Positions 1-9,352 of a stretch of 64,000 nt of DNA are shown piece after piece. The translations under genes were made by a program, and so were the position numbers. The first letter of the stretch is position 1, and each line of letters opens with the position of its first letter. The stretch comes from Thalassolituus maritimus (GTDB taxonomy: Bacteria; Pseudomonadota; Gammaproteobacteria; Pseudomonadales; Oceanobacteraceae): NCBI GenBank assembly GCA_913019975.1, contig CAJWBH010000002.1, forward strand, positions 186,001 through 250,000, written 5' to 3'. The notes beneath the pieces are model-generated. The model ran no database searches and was not told the DNA's origin. It saw only the letters and a list, made by a program, of their open reading frames with translations.

Positions 1-1148
1 CACGGGCGAAATTCGGCTGTTATATGTGGCTGGCGAGTGTGCAGACAGGCGCCAAAAATAAACGTGCGCCGATCTGGCTTGATTCTGCATTGGGTGAGTT
101 ATTAAGCAATGGTGGACGTATTGCCGATATCGCTGACGTAGATATTGACGGTATGTTTATCGGTGAGCTACCAGAGTGGCGGGTAGCCGGTCAGGCCGAA
201 CTTAATGTCCCACCTCCGCCGGTTGTTCCGGCAATCAATAAAGCGCGTTGGCGCGACCACTGGCGGGTGGGAAGTTACAGCCAGCTGGCTGCCCACTCTG
301 CAAATTCTGCCGCCCACAGTGTTGAAGCGGCAGCGGCAGATTTAGGGTATTACTTTGACTGGGAGGCAGGTGTCACAGATGTCTCTTCAGTATCCGATGG
401 CGAATTGCCGCTGGCTTTGCGTTTCCCGAAAGGTGCCAATCCGGGGACCTGTTTGCACGCAATTTTTGAACACTGGGATTTCCACGATAAAGAGGCTCTG
501 CTTGATGTGTGCAAAGAGCAGCTGAATCTCTATGGCCTGCAGGAGCAGCCCGTCGACGAGGTGTCAGACTGGATTGAAAGTATCGTGAGTCAACCATTGG
601 CACTTTACGATACAACTCTCACACTGAAAGACATTGAGCCATCGTCACGGTTGGATGAAATGGAATTTTATCTACCCGTGGGCCAGCTATCGGCGTCGGA
701 TATTGATGCTTTGTTAGGAGGTGATCAACGCTTCAGCTTTGAACCTTTAACCGGCTATCTGAAAGGTTTTATCGATCTTATTTTTGAGTGGCAGGGCCGT
801 TATTACGTCGCCGACTATAAATCGAACCATCTGGGTGATCATTGGCGTAATTATGTGCCCTCGGTATTGCGCGATTCGATGCGTGACCACAGATACGATC
901 TGCAGTCCTGGATTTATATGCTGGCACTTGATCAATTGCTTAGCCGTCGATTGCCTGATTATCAGCCGCAAAAGCACTTAGGTGGCAGTGTGTATTTCTA
1001 CCTCCGTGGTATGGGAAGTCATTTCTGTAAAAGCGATCACAATACAGACCCTGATGCCGGCGTCTGCTTCACGCCCGTGAGTGTTGAATCTCTGCGCCAG
1101 TGGCGAAAAGCGATATTGCCAGAGCAAGCGCAGGAGGTTGCCCCATGA
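1..1148 (+). CDS. recB: RecB exonuclease V beta subunit, C-terminal part (cut by window edge)
   Basis: This is the 3' end of recB; the reading frame is open from base 3 and its beginning lies outside the window. The first residues (RAKFGCYMWLAS) fit the end of the helicase part, where RecB has an LTRA(K/R) motif before the linker to the nuclease domain. The nuclease core is visible around bases 760-830: FIDLIFEW, then VADYKSN, which carries the Asp (813-815) and Lys (819-821) of the RecB-family nuclease site. RecB works with RecC and RecD in the cytoplasm to process double-strand DNA ends and load RecA. The stop codon overlaps the recD start (ATGA). An apparent internal ATG at 24 is not the start. 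Identification is based on motifs plus the adjoining recD. Confidence 0.93.
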   Translation, partial: RAKFGCYMWLASVQTGAKNKRAPIWLDSALGELLSNGGRIADIADVDIDGMFIGELPEWRVAGQAELNVPPPPVVPAINKARWRDHWRVGSYSQLAAHSANSAAHSVEAAAADLGYYFDWEAGVTDVSSVSDGELPLALRFPKGANPGTCLHAIFEHWDFHDKEALLDVCKEQLNLYGLQEQPVDEVSDWIESIVSQPLALYDTTLTLKDIEPSSRLDEMEFYLPVGQLSASDIDALLGGDQRFSFEPLTGYLKGFIDLIFEWQGRYYVADYKSNHLGDHWRNYVPSVLRDSMRDHRYDLQSWIYMLALDQLLSRRLPDYQPQKHLGGSVYFYLRGMGSHFCKSDHNTDPDAGVCFTPVSVESLRQWRKAILPEQAQEVAP

Positions 1149-2968
1149 GCACCGATTACTTAAAGCTCTGGTCAGAAAGCGATCTTATCCGTGCGATTGA
1201 TTATCAGCTGGCTCGTCAGGCAGTGGAGTGGGAGTCCAGATACGGTACAACCTCTCCACAAGACCAGCAGGCCTTAATATTGACGGCCTGTGCCGTAAGT
1301 TATGTCCTCGGCCGCGGACAGGTCTGCCTCGAATTATCAGCCTGGCCAAAAGCATTGGCTGTATCGCCTGAGCATCTACCGACGACTGACCAACTGACGC
1401 GCTGTCAGACTGTTTCTATCGCAACGTCAGAAGCAGATACATCAGCACTGTTTGTCGTTCAGGGTGAGCGGGTCTACCTGAACCGGTATTTCCGATATGA
1501 GCAGTCGGTGCTGGAGCAGATACGTCAGCGCGTCAGCCCGGAAGGCATGCCGGCCAGTAAGGCGCTGGCGACGACGTTGCGAAAACTGTTTCCAGCCCCG
1601 GAAGCGGATATCGACTGGCAGGCTATTGCAGCCGCAACGGCCTGTGTTCAGCCGCTGTGTGTGATTACTGGAGGCCCCGGCACAGGAAAAACGACCACGG
1701 TGACTCGTTTGCTGAGTGCCTTGTTGAGTGAAAACCCGGATCTACGGGTTGCCCTGGCCGCGCCGACCGGTAAAGCTGCGGCACGCATGACAGAATCCAT
1801 CCGCCAGGCCCGTGAGCGCGGTGGACTGCCGCATGCCGATGGTATTCCCTCGGTTAGTTTTACTCTGCATCGTCTGCTTGGCTGGAGCCCGCGAGGCTTT
1901 CGCTACCACCATGAACGTTACCTTCCGTATGACTGCATCGTGGTCGATGAAGCGTCCATGATTGATTTGCCAATGATGGCTCATCTGCTGAGTGCACTGG
2001 CTCCAAAGACACGTCTTATTCTTCTGGGGGACCGTGACCAGCTCGCATCGGTTGAGGCTGGGAGTGTGCTTGCCGATTTGTGCGACGCCGGTACAGAACA
2101 CGGTATTACCGACGCTTTTGCCGCGCGACTGGGGGCGTTAACGGGGTACGACATGAGCGCCGTTATCGAAGCAGAATGTTCAATTATGCAGAATGCGATG
2201 GTCCAGTTGCGTAAATCCCATCGATTTGGTGAACACAGCGGTATTGGCGCTCTGGCGCGTGCGGTGAATCAGGGGGCCGTTCAACAAGCTGATCAGGTGT
2301 TAGAGGACCCGGCTTTTGCTGATGCAGTGCGCTTAGCGGCAGATTCTGAAGAGTGGCAGGCGCACGTTGTTGAGGGTTATCGTCAGTATTGTCGCCTGAT
2401 AGAAGACGGCGCCTCGCCAGAGTGGATTCTAGATGCGTTCGACCAGTTTCAGGTATTGGTGGCATTGCGCAGTGGACCAGTCGGGGTTGAAGAAACTAAT
2501 CGACGAATTGAACGTCTGCTTAACAGAGCTGGTTTATTGTCAGACACCAGCCAGCTTTGGTATCCGGGGCGCGCAATCATGATTACCCGCAATGATTATG
2601 ATGTCGGCCTGTACAATGGGGATATCGGCATTATGCTCAGGCATGAAGGGCAGGAGCGTGTTGTATTCCGCGATGCGGAGGGCGGCTTACGTTTCCTCTC
2701 GCCGGGTCGTCTGCCTAATCACGAGACGGCATTCGCCATGACGGTACACAAAAGCCAGGGGTCTGAGTTTTCTGCTGTGATGCTTCTCTTACCCGAAAAA
2801 TGGCAGCAGGTAATTACGCGGGAGTTGGTCTATACGGCCATTACCCGAGCGAGAAAACAATTCTGGTGTCAGGTAGGGAACGCCTGCTGGCAACAGGCTT
2901 TGAATTCCAGAACAGAAAGAGCAAGCGGCCTTAGAGACGCGCTCTGGAGCAATAACGACGCACTATGA
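1145..2968 (+). CDS. recD: RecD, exonuclease V alpha subunit (5'-3' helicase)
   Basis: RecD is the fast 5'-3' helicase of the RecBCD complex. The 607-residue product matches the usual length of about 600. Walker A reads GGPGTGKTTT near residue 176, the Walker B/DExx motif reads VVDEASMIDL near residue 265, and the late helicase motif reads AMTVHKSQGSEF near residue 532, followed by YTAITRARKQ. I chose the ATG at 1145 because it follows an AGGAGG ribosome site at 1132-1137 and overlaps the recB stop. A GTG at 1100 would extend the frame back into recB without support. The stop overlaps the next gene by ATGA, so recB, recD and the DUF748 gene are probably translated together. Confidence 0.96.
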   Translation: MSTDYLKLWSESDLIRAIDYQLARQAVEWESRYGTTSPQDQQALILTACAVSYVLGRGQVCLELSAWPKALAVSPEHLPTTDQLTRCQTVSIATSEADTSALFVVQGERVYLNRYFRYEQSVLEQIRQRVSPEGMPASKALATTLRKLFPAPEADIDWQAIAAATACVQPLCVITGGPGTGKTTTVTRLLSALLSENPDLRVALAAPTGKAAARMTESIRQARERGGLPHADGIPSVSFTLHRLLGWSPRGFRYHHERYLPYDCIVVDEASMIDLPMMAHLLSALAPKTRLILLGDRDQLASVEAGSVLADLCDAGTEHGITDAFAARLGALTGYDMSAVIEAECSIMQNAMVQLRKSHRFGEHSGIGALARAVNQGAVQQADQVLEDPAFADAVRLAADSEEWQAHVVEGYRQYCRLIEDGASPEWILDAFDQFQVLVALRSGPVGVEETNRRIERLLNRAGLLSDTSQLWYPGRAIMITRNDYDVGLYNGDIGIMLRHEGQERVVFRDAEGGLRFLSPGRLPNHETAFAMTVHKSQGSEFSAVMLLLPEKWQQVITRELVYTAITRARKQFWCQVGNACWQQALNSRTERASGLRDALWSNNDAL

Positions 2969-5625
2969 ATGACAGTCGAAAAACAGAAGATAATGCGCAA
3001 CAGAACGCATTAACAGGATCGCAGAAAAAAGCGCAGAAAAAGGCGCAGAAAAAGTATCCCAAGCATGTTCGTCATCGGGCTAAAACTCCCTTGTGGCTGA
3101 AGCTGCCGCTGATACTCGTTGCGGTTCTGGTCAGTATTTACCTGCTGGTGTTTGTTGCCGCTCCTTTCTTTGCGCTGCGCTACGTCGAGCAATGGTATGC
3201 CGAGCAGGGAGAAGGGCAGTCGCTTCTTATTGGTGGTTGGACGCTGTCACCCTTCACCGGCGAAGTCGAGCTGCGGGACGTCAGTGCGGTCTATCCCGTT
3301 AAGGATTCAGAGGCAGAGGTCGGCGCTGATTTTATCGGTATTAACGTCAACCTCTCTGCGTTGCTCGATCAGACAATCCATATTCAATCCGTGGGTGTGA
3401 GCGGATTAAAGTTTCGCGGAAAGCAATCCGAGGAGGGGCTCTCCCTGGCGGGTATCACTCTGCCGGGCTCTGACCAGGCTGAAGAAGCAACGCCTGACAA
3501 CGGTGAAGTAGCCAATGAGTCGGGCGATCAGGAGAGTGAGCAGGCGAGCGATCAGACAGGCAGCTCCGGGCCTCTTCCTGAAGGCTGGTCACTCCGGGTC
3601 GACGATATATCGCTCACAGATGACTTGATTCAGTGGCAGCAAGCCGGGCTGGCAGTCACCGTTGAATTAAGTGAGTTATCGACGGGCTTGTTCAATTCGG
3701 CAACCGACGATGCAACGCCTCTCACTTTAGATGTCACTCTGCGCGAGCTGAGTGTTGCCATCGGCGAGGAATCTCTGGTATTGCGTTCCCCAGTCACGCT
3801 CCGCCTTCAGGCAGAGGCTCAGAAGGTGTTAACCCAACCAAATATTTCGGGTGATATATCGCTGACTGCACTGGCACTCGATGCACCGGGTATTGAAGGC
3901 GTGGAATTCAATGCGCTGGATATCAAAGGTGCATCTTTCAATCTGGGCGAAAGTGGTATGACCGCAGGTCTCAGATCTTTACTACTGAAAAATGTGCAGG
4001 CTCAGTTACCGGATGATGAGAAAGCGCAACTGGACCAGTTAATGCTGAGCCAGGTGAGCTGGCGCGCCAGTGAAGATGACGTCTTGATTAAAGAACTTTC
4101 ACTCGAAGGCTTCAGTGGCAACCTGGCCGGGTTCCCGGAGTTATCGCTTGCGGCCTTTACTACTTCAGAAGTCAGAGTCGAAGGACTCTCTACTCAGCCT
4201 GTTGCTGATATTGGCCGTGCCGCACTCGAAACCTTAAGGGCACGTCACTCTGAAGCGGGTGTTCTGCAACTGGGTGACCTGACGGTTATCGGCGTTCAGG
4301 CAAATGCAGATGAGCAGAAAGTATCCTCTCTGGAACTGAATGCACTGAGCGTGACACCTCCGGGTGAAGAAGTGTCGCTGGCGTCATTAGCGCATTATCA
4401 GATCACCGAAATAACGGCGACCCCGTCGGGTTTTGCTTCAGGAATACATCAGTTTTATGGGCTGGTGTCTAACGTGACCCGCCTTGCAGACGGCAGCATT
4501 AAAGGTGTTCCTCAAGCTGAGGCAGAGGCAACTCCTGAGTCTGGCTCTGGTACAGATTCGTCCGCCACTGAAGATACGACGGATGAGACAGCTGCCGAAG
4601 CGGTGCCTTTCAGAGTTCAGATTGCCGGCATTCAGTTGCTGACAGAGGGCGATGATATACCCGCTACAACCTTCAACTGGACCGATGAAGCGGTAACACC
4701 GACGGTAAATACCAGCGGTAAAGTACTGGAGCTTTCGACGGGTGAAATCGACACCGAGCAGCTCGAAAGTGGTGTTGACCTGACATTGTTGCTTGCTCTG
4801 GATACCTACAACCGTATCCGTGCCAGCGGAAAAATGGGCGTGAAAGGGGATTATCCAGAGGGCAAGCTTGAGGTCGATATCGACCAGCTCAACCTGGTCG
4901 ATTTCAACCCTTACCTCGTCGACGCAATGGGTTATCGACTTAAAAAAGGCATGTTAGGCGTTGACTCAATCATCAGTATTACCGACGGTCAGCTCGGAGG
5001 TAATGTGCTGATTAAGCTGCAGAACAGCAAGTTTGAGCCCGCAGATGAAGAAACTATCGACCGCCTGAGCAAACAGATATCCATGCCGGTTGAAACGGCA
5101 CTGTCAGTGCTGAAAGACGACAACAACAATATCCGCATCGACGTACCGCTATCGGGCGACATCACTCAGCCGGATGTGGGCATTAACGATGTCATTAATC
5201 AGGTGAGTCGCAAGGCACTGCGTACCGCGACCCTCTACTATCTGAAGCAGTCTCTCGTGCCATACGGTCAGTTGATCAGTATTGCATCCCTCGCGGGCGA
5301 TCAGTTGTTTGCGATCCGTCTCAATGACCTCAACTATGAGCCGCAGCAACTGGAGTTGAATGAAGAGCATATTGCCTATCTGGATACCGTGGCTGAGATG
5401 ATGTCGAACAAGCCAGAGCTGGAATTACAGGCTTGCCCGGTCGCTAGTGAGCAGGAAGTTGCGGCATGGGGTGACGCTTGGTACAGCGAGGCCGTTAAGC
5501 GCGGTGCGGCCGTGAAAGCCTATCTGGCAGAGAAGCAGGACAAAAACGATAAGTCGTTATCGGGCCGGGTTACGGTCTGTGCGCCTCAGAAAGGAGACAA
5601 GCCAGAGGTTATTCTCGGCGTCTAG
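2965..5625 (+). CDS. DUF748/AsmA-like envelope protein
   Basis: An 886-residue protein with a very basic, lysine-rich cytoplasmic N-terminus (residues 20-40), one membrane segment at about 43-70, and a long periplasmic part rich in beta-type sequence. The layout (short cytosolic tail, one anchor, LxxRYVEQWYAEQG, then repeated strands) and the C-terminal pattern near LNEEHIAYLDTVAEMM fit DUF748 proteins, which are related to the AsmA/YhdP/TamB group of bridge-like lipid-transfer proteins. Two acidic, low-complexity stretches (about residues 170-200 and 515-550) look like flexible linkers. It starts inside the recD stop (ATGA). A role in moving lipids between the two membranes is inferred from the family only; it has no evident link with recombination. 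Confidence 0.75.
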   Translation: MNDSRKTEDNAQQNALTGSQKKAQKKAQKKYPKHVRHRAKTPLWLKLPLILVAVLVSIYLLVFVAAPFFALRYVEQWYAEQGEGQSLLIGGWTLSPFTGEVELRDVSAVYPVKDSEAEVGADFIGINVNLSALLDQTIHIQSVGVSGLKFRGKQSEEGLSLAGITLPGSDQAEEATPDNGEVANESGDQESEQASDQTGSSGPLPEGWSLRVDDISLTDDLIQWQQAGLAVTVELSELSTGLFNSATDDATPLTLDVTLRELSVAIGEESLVLRSPVTLRLQAEAQKVLTQPNISGDISLTALALDAPGIEGVEFNALDIKGASFNLGESGMTAGLRSLLLKNVQAQLPDDEKAQLDQLMLSQVSWRASEDDVLIKELSLEGFSGNLAGFPELSLAAFTTSEVRVEGLSTQPVADIGRAALETLRARHSEAGVLQLGDLTVIGVQANADEQKVSSLELNALSVTPPGEEVSLASLAHYQITEITATPSGFASGIHQFYGLVSNVTRLADGSIKGVPQAEAEATPESGSGTDSSATEDTTDETAAEAVPFRVQIAGIQLLTEGDDIPATTFNWTDEAVTPTVNTSGKVLELSTGEIDTEQLESGVDLTLLLALDTYNRIRASGKMGVKGDYPEGKLEVDIDQLNLVDFNPYLVDAMGYRLKKGMLGVDSIISITDGQLGGNVLIKLQNSKFEPADEETIDRLSKQISMPVETALSVLKDDNNNIRIDVPLSGDITQPDVGINDVINQVSRKALRTATLYYLKQSLVPYGQLISIASLAGDQLFAIRLNDLNYEPQQLELNEEHIAYLDTVAEMMSNKPELELQACPVASEQEVAAWGDAWYSEAVKRGAAVKAYLAEKQDKNDKSLSGRVTVCAPQKGDKPEVILGV

Positions 5626-5688
5626 TGCAGGTTGCAGAATGCTTGTGGCGCTATCTTGCTGATTCGTATGCAATTTCTTCAGAAAGGG

Positions 5689-5717
5689 TTGCGTAATGCG
5701 AAGCGCCTGAGTAATAT
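5689..5717 (+). promoter_or_regulatory. sigma70-type promoter for tRNA-Val
   Basis: TTGCGT at 5689-5694 and TAATAT at 5712-5717 are separated by 17 bases, and the tRNA begins 13 bases after the -10 box. Spacing and position fit a stable-RNA promoter. It was read by eye and not tested. Confidence 0.6.
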
Positions 5718-5729
5718 ACGCACCACTTC

Positions 5730-5806
<77 letters not shown>

Positions 5807-5812
5807 GAATTT

Positions 5813-5846
5813 AAAAAGCCGCTGCAGTAATGCAGCGGTTTTTTTG
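5813..5846 (+). terminator. rho-independent terminator after tRNA-Val
   Basis: An 8-bp stem CCGCTGCA / TGCAGCGG with a GTAA loop (5819-5838) is followed by a run of seven T residues and preceded by A residues. This is a textbook intrinsic terminator. Confidence 0.93.
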
Positions 5847-5922
5847 TTTCTCTTCTTAATTACTCTTCTTAACTACTCTGCTATCCGCGATAAAGGCCAG
5901 GCCAGCAAAGCCTAAAGGGCTT

Positions 5923-6507
5923 CTATACTCCGAGTAAGTGGGCAGCCATAACCAGTTCTTCAACGCGTTCTTCCAGTGCGTTGGCGATATCAATACGCTC
6001 GAATCGTGACAGAGTGTCTGCGTTGCCCAAAGCTAACGCATTGAGATGCAGGCACGGGGTGAGCTGATCAAAGTCTCTGAGGTCGCCACGTTTTACCACC
6101 GGAAGAAATGGGCCACGGAGTTGTTTGCGAACGAGCTGAAAGGCGGTTTCCAGTGGCAGTGTTTTCGACATCTGGTTTCTTAATCTGAGATTGACGCCAA
6201 CACCATCGGGCGTCGGGTGCAGTAATAACCCCGTCGCTTTTACCGATTTTTCTGGAATGTGAGAGTAGGTGGCCGTGAAGTCGGCGGGGTCAGGAAGTAT
6301 GACCACTGAGGTCTTGGTGAAGTAAGTATCGTAATCAGAGTAGACCTGGCGAAGGGCTGGGCTATAAACGGGAAGAAATTCACTGAGGTTCAGAAGAAAC
6401 TGCTTGCCGAGTTCCTTCGCCCTCATTTCCTCCAGCGACCAGTGAAGGTCTGCTGTAATTGCCAGTTTCCTTTCTCGTAACCCTGCCACCGGGAGACCTT
6501 GTGTCAA
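5923..6507 (-). CDS. hypothetical protein
   Basis: An open frame of up to 194 residues that I do not recognise. It has no signal peptide or membrane segment. The first half is mixed (EFLPVYSPALRQVYSDYD) and the C-terminus is helical and acidic (RIDIANALEERVEELVMA). The start is uncertain: the longest frame begins at a TTG at 6507, and a GTG at 6486 (VAGLRERK) is an alternative. No clear ribosome site separates them. It lies on the same strand as, and downstream of, the small heat shock gene, but a palindrome at 6610-6634 separates them, so co-transcription is doubtful. Even composition and good codon use suggest it is a real gene. Confidence 0.6.
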   Translation of the reverse strand: MTQGLPVAGLRERKLAITADLHWSLEEMRAKELGKQFLLNLSEFLPVYSPALRQVYSDYDTYFTKTSVVILPDPADFTATYSHIPEKSVKATGLLLHPTPDGVGVNLRLRNQMSKTLPLETAFQLVRKQLRGPFLPVVKRGDLRDFDQLTPCLHLNALALGNADTLSRFERIDIANALEERVEELVMAAHLLGV

Positions 6508-6609
6508 AATAATGGCTCATTCTTACCCATTACTCAGTCAATTGGAAGGGGCTTTGTCCTGATGGGAGAGACTTAATGCTGGATTGGAACCAGGACTAAG
6601 ACCAGGGCC

Positions 6610-6634
6610 AGGCCACTACTATCGGTAGTGGCCT
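6610..6634 (-). terminator. palindrome downstream of the small heat shock gene
   Basis: A 10-bp perfect inverted repeat, AGGCCACTAC / GTAGTGGCCT, with a five-base loop lies just past the hsp20 stop. There is no T run, so it may be an mRNA-end stabiliser or a weak terminator and not a standard rho-independent site. Confidence 0.45.
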
Positions 6635-6653
6635 GAATGGTCAATATTTCGGG

Positions 6654-7079
6654 TCAGTTAATAGTCAGGCGGCGCTGAGACTCCTGCTGCACTTTTTTCG
6701 GTAAAGTCAGTTGCAGGACGCCATCTTTATACTCCGCTGCGGACCTTTCAATATCGACGTCCTGAGGCAGCTCGAAGCTACGGGATACCGAACCGTAATA
6801 GCGTTCGCTGTGCAGCATGCGTTGATCATCTGACGTACTGTCTTTCTGTTTTATTTCTGCCTTAATCGACACCTGAGCGCCGTCGATATCAACATGAATA
6901 TCCTCTTTTGATACGCCGGGTATATCGGCATGTATCAGGTAATTTTCACCAGCATCCGTGACATCGACCTTCACACTTCTGGGTAATGCATCGCCATGAA
7001 GCGGTTTTACGTAAAAGCCTGAGGCAACATCGCGGAACAGGTCATCAAACAGAGTTGAACGATTCATTAAATGAGTCAT
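6654..7079 (-). CDS. small heat shock protein, Hsp20/IbpA type
   Basis: A 141-residue alpha-crystallin-type chaperone that binds unfolding proteins and keeps them refoldable by DnaK/ClpB. The alpha-crystallin domain is visible as VDVTDAGENYLIHADIPGV, KEDIHVDIDG, a central SERYYGSVSRSFELP, and the closing YKDGVLQLTLPKK. The N-terminal arm has the IbpA-like FDDLFRDV. I placed the start at the ATG at 7079, which has GGAGAA eight bases upstream; a frame extending to 7124 has no ribosome site. It appears to have its own transcription signals upstream (see 7187-7216). Confidence 0.92.
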   Translation of the reverse strand: MTHLMNRSTLFDDLFRDVASGFYVKPLHGDALPRSVKVDVTDAGENYLIHADIPGVSKEDIHVDIDGAQVSIKAEIKQKDSTSDDQRMLHSERYYGSVSRSFELPQDVDIERSAAEYKDGVLQLTLPKKVQQESQRRLTIN

Positions 7080-7186
7080 AGAAGTTTCTCCACACCAAAT
7101 AAAACACTCGTGCGCATCGCGCAATTAAAGGTTTCGCCTGGCGGATGAAGCACTCCCGGGATCGTGCTTTTCCGTTCGGTTACTTC

Positions 7187-7216
7187 TTATATAAGGCAGG
7201 ATTTTTAAGTTCCAAG
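7187..7216 (-). promoter_or_regulatory. candidate promoter of the small heat shock gene
   Basis: On the minus strand, CTTGGAA (7210-7216) and CTTATATAA (7187-7195) lie about 110-135 bases upstream of the hsp20 start. Read as sigma70 they are TTGGAA and an AT-rich -10. The CTTGGAA box also resembles the CTTGAAA of heat-shock sigma32 sites, but the matching CCCCAT box is absent. The choice of sigma factor is open. Confidence 0.4.
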
Positions 7217-7378
7217 AGGGGCAATGCAAAAAAGTTGATACAGATCAGTGGTGCACTGCTTGTCACTAATCTGAAATCCTTCTGTCACGGATTTGCCAGA
7301 TGACTGTCACCGGATGGTAAGCGTTCGTTCTTAATGTGTTGGTGAATTTTATCAACTAAACGCATTAAAGGTTTAATC

Positions 7379-9352
7379 ATGAAAGTGTGGAAACTTACAG
7401 CACTGGCAGCCATGGTCGCAGGTCTCTCTGCATGTGGCGGTGAAGACGGAAATGATGGCGCTCAAGGGCCAGCAGGCCCTCAGGGCCCCCAAGGTGAGCA
7501 AGGCGAGCAGGGCGAGCAAGCACCATCGAACGAAGATAACTCCATGTCGATCAGCATTCTGCACATGAATGATCATCACTCACACCTTGAAGCTGAGTCA
7601 TTTGGGTTTGATGTGTCCGAGCTGGGGCTTGAAACAGGTGCCGAAGGTGGAGCCATTGCAGAAGTGGATGTCACTTACGGCGGCTTTCCTATGATGGTTA
7701 GCCTGTTCAACAGCCTTGAGATGCAGTCAGACAATGTTCTGAAGCTGCATTCAGGTGATGCCATTACCGGTACGCTGTATTACTCGTTGTTCAAAGGTCG
7801 CGCTGACGCCGACATGATGAACCAGATCTGCTTTGATGCGTTTGCCCTTGGTAACCACGAGTTTGATGATGGCGATACGGGTCTGGCGAACTTCCTTGAT
7901 TCTCTCAATTCCTCTGCGTGTGTGACGCCAACACTGGCAGCGAACGTTAACCCTGCTGAAAACTCAGCCATTGCCGAAGGCTACATTGAGCCTTACACCA
8001 TCGTTGAGCGCGAAGGTCAGCAAATTGGCATCATCGGCATCGACATTGCCGGTAAAACGAAGAACTCATCAAGCCCGGATGACGGCACGACCTTCTCTGA
8101 CGAAACCACAACGGCTCAGCAGTACATTGATGAACTGACTGGCATGGGTGTGAATAAAATCATCCTGATGACCCACTATCAGTACGCCAATGATCTCGAA
8201 CTGGCCGCAGCACTTAATGGCGTTGACGTGATTGTTGGTGGAGATTCTCATACCTTGCTAGGCGATGAGACCTTCTCACAGCTGGGCTTTAATACACAGG
8301 GTGAATACCCAACGGTTGTCACCGATGCCGGTGGTAATACCGTTTGTGTGGTTCAGGCGTGGGAATACGCTCACCTGATGGGCAAGCTGGATGTCGACTT
8401 CGATACCGACGGCAATGTCACAGCATGTGCTGGCCAGCCCTATATGCCGATCAGTACCACCTTCGAGTATGAGTACAACGAAGAAGAAACCCGCACTCTT
8501 ACTGGTGCAGATGTCACTCGTGTGACCACTGCTCTCACAAAAGAAGACGAGATCGTTGCCATCCGCCCAGATGCGACCACTCAGGCTATTCTGGATGTAT
8601 ACGATGAAGACGTCGATGTGCTGAAACAGACAGTGATTGGTACTAACGCAGAAGACCTGTGCCTTGAGCGAATTCCGGGACAGGGGCGCTCTACGATTTG
8701 TGATAGCTCAGCGACCTACGAAAACGGTTCTGATATTTCAAACGTGGTTGCTAAGGCCTTCTTGACGGTGACGCCAACTGCGGATATTGCCATTCAGAAT
8801 GGCGGTGGTGTTCGTGTGGATCTGGCCGCCGGTGACGTCACCATTGCTGACGCTTTCACATTGCTGCCTTTCTCTAACACCCTGGTGATTCTTGATATGA
8901 CAGGCCAGCAGATTATCGACGTCCTCGAAGATGCCCTGGCTAACTTCCTCGATAACGACGGTTCAAGTGGTTCGTATCCATACGCGTCCGGCTTGCGCTA
9001 TGACATTGATGCTTCACAGGCAGAAGGTAGCCGTGTCAGCAATGTCGAGGTGAACTCGCAGGTTGCAGGCACCTGGGCTGCCATTAACCCAGCAGCAACC
9101 TATCGCGTAGTCACCAACGACTTCATCGCGTCAGGTCAGGATGGCTACACCACCTTCAGCGTACCGTTTGATGCAGGTAACTATGAAGATACCTACACCG
9201 AATACGCGCAGGGCTTTATCAACTATGTTGAGGCACTGACAGAAGACGGTCAGCAGGTTCAGAAGCTACCGATCGAAGAGTATTCTACCCAGCTCTTTAT
9301 TGATGCCGATGGCTGTAACCACAGCACCGGCGCTGGCTGTGTACCGCGTTAA
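7379..9352 (+). CDS. lipoprotein 5'-nucleotidase/metallophosphoesterase with collagen-like linker
   Basis: A 657-residue exported lipoprotein. The signal peptide ends in LSAC at Cys19. It is followed directly by a GxY collagen-like run (GNDGAQGPAGPQGPQGEQ, residues about 24-47), which probably holds the enzyme away from the membrane. The calcineurin-like metallophosphoesterase domain shows HMNDHHSH (about residue 62), HSGDAITGT (about 124), LGNHEFDDG (about 157), MTHYQ and GGDSHT. The C-terminal 5'-nucleotidase domain has NGGGVR near residue 475. This order is that of UshA/NutA enzymes, which release phosphate and nucleosides from nucleotides. The substrate here is not known. It stands alone, just left of the repeat cluster that opens the restriction island. 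Confidence 0.88.
   Translation: MKVWKLTALAAMVAGLSACGGEDGNDGAQGPAGPQGPQGEQGEQGEQAPSNEDNSMSISILHMNDHHSHLEAESFGFDVSELGLETGAEGGAIAEVDVTYGGFPMMVSLFNSLEMQSDNVLKLHSGDAITGTLYYSLFKGRADADMMNQICFDAFALGNHEFDDGDTGLANFLDSLNSSACVTPTLAANVNPAENSAIAEGYIEPYTIVEREGQQIGIIGIDIAGKTKNSSSPDDGTTFSDETTTAQQYIDELTGMGVNKIILMTHYQYANDLELAAALNGVDVIVGGDSHTLLGDETFSQLGFNTQGEYPTVVTDAGGNTVCVVQAWEYAHLMGKLDVDFDTDGNVTACAGQPYMPISTTFEYEYNEEETRTLTGADVTRVTTALTKEDEIVAIRPDATTQAILDVYDEDVDVLKQTVIGTNAEDLCLERIPGQGRSTICDSSATYENGSDISNVVAKAFLTVTPTADIAIQNGGGVRVDLAAGDVTIADAFTLLPFSNTLVILDMTGQQIIDVLEDALANFLDNDGSSGSYPYASGLRYDIDASQAEGSRVSNVEVNSQVAGTWAAINPAATYRVVTNDFIASGQDGYTTFSVPFDAGNYEDTYTEYAQGFINYVEALTEDGQQVQKLPIEEYSTQLFIDADGCNHSTGAGCVPR

Noticed and set aside
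24-1148. recB as a short independent gene from ATG 24
   Set aside because: The frame is open to the window edge and starts inside a conserved RecB helicase segment.
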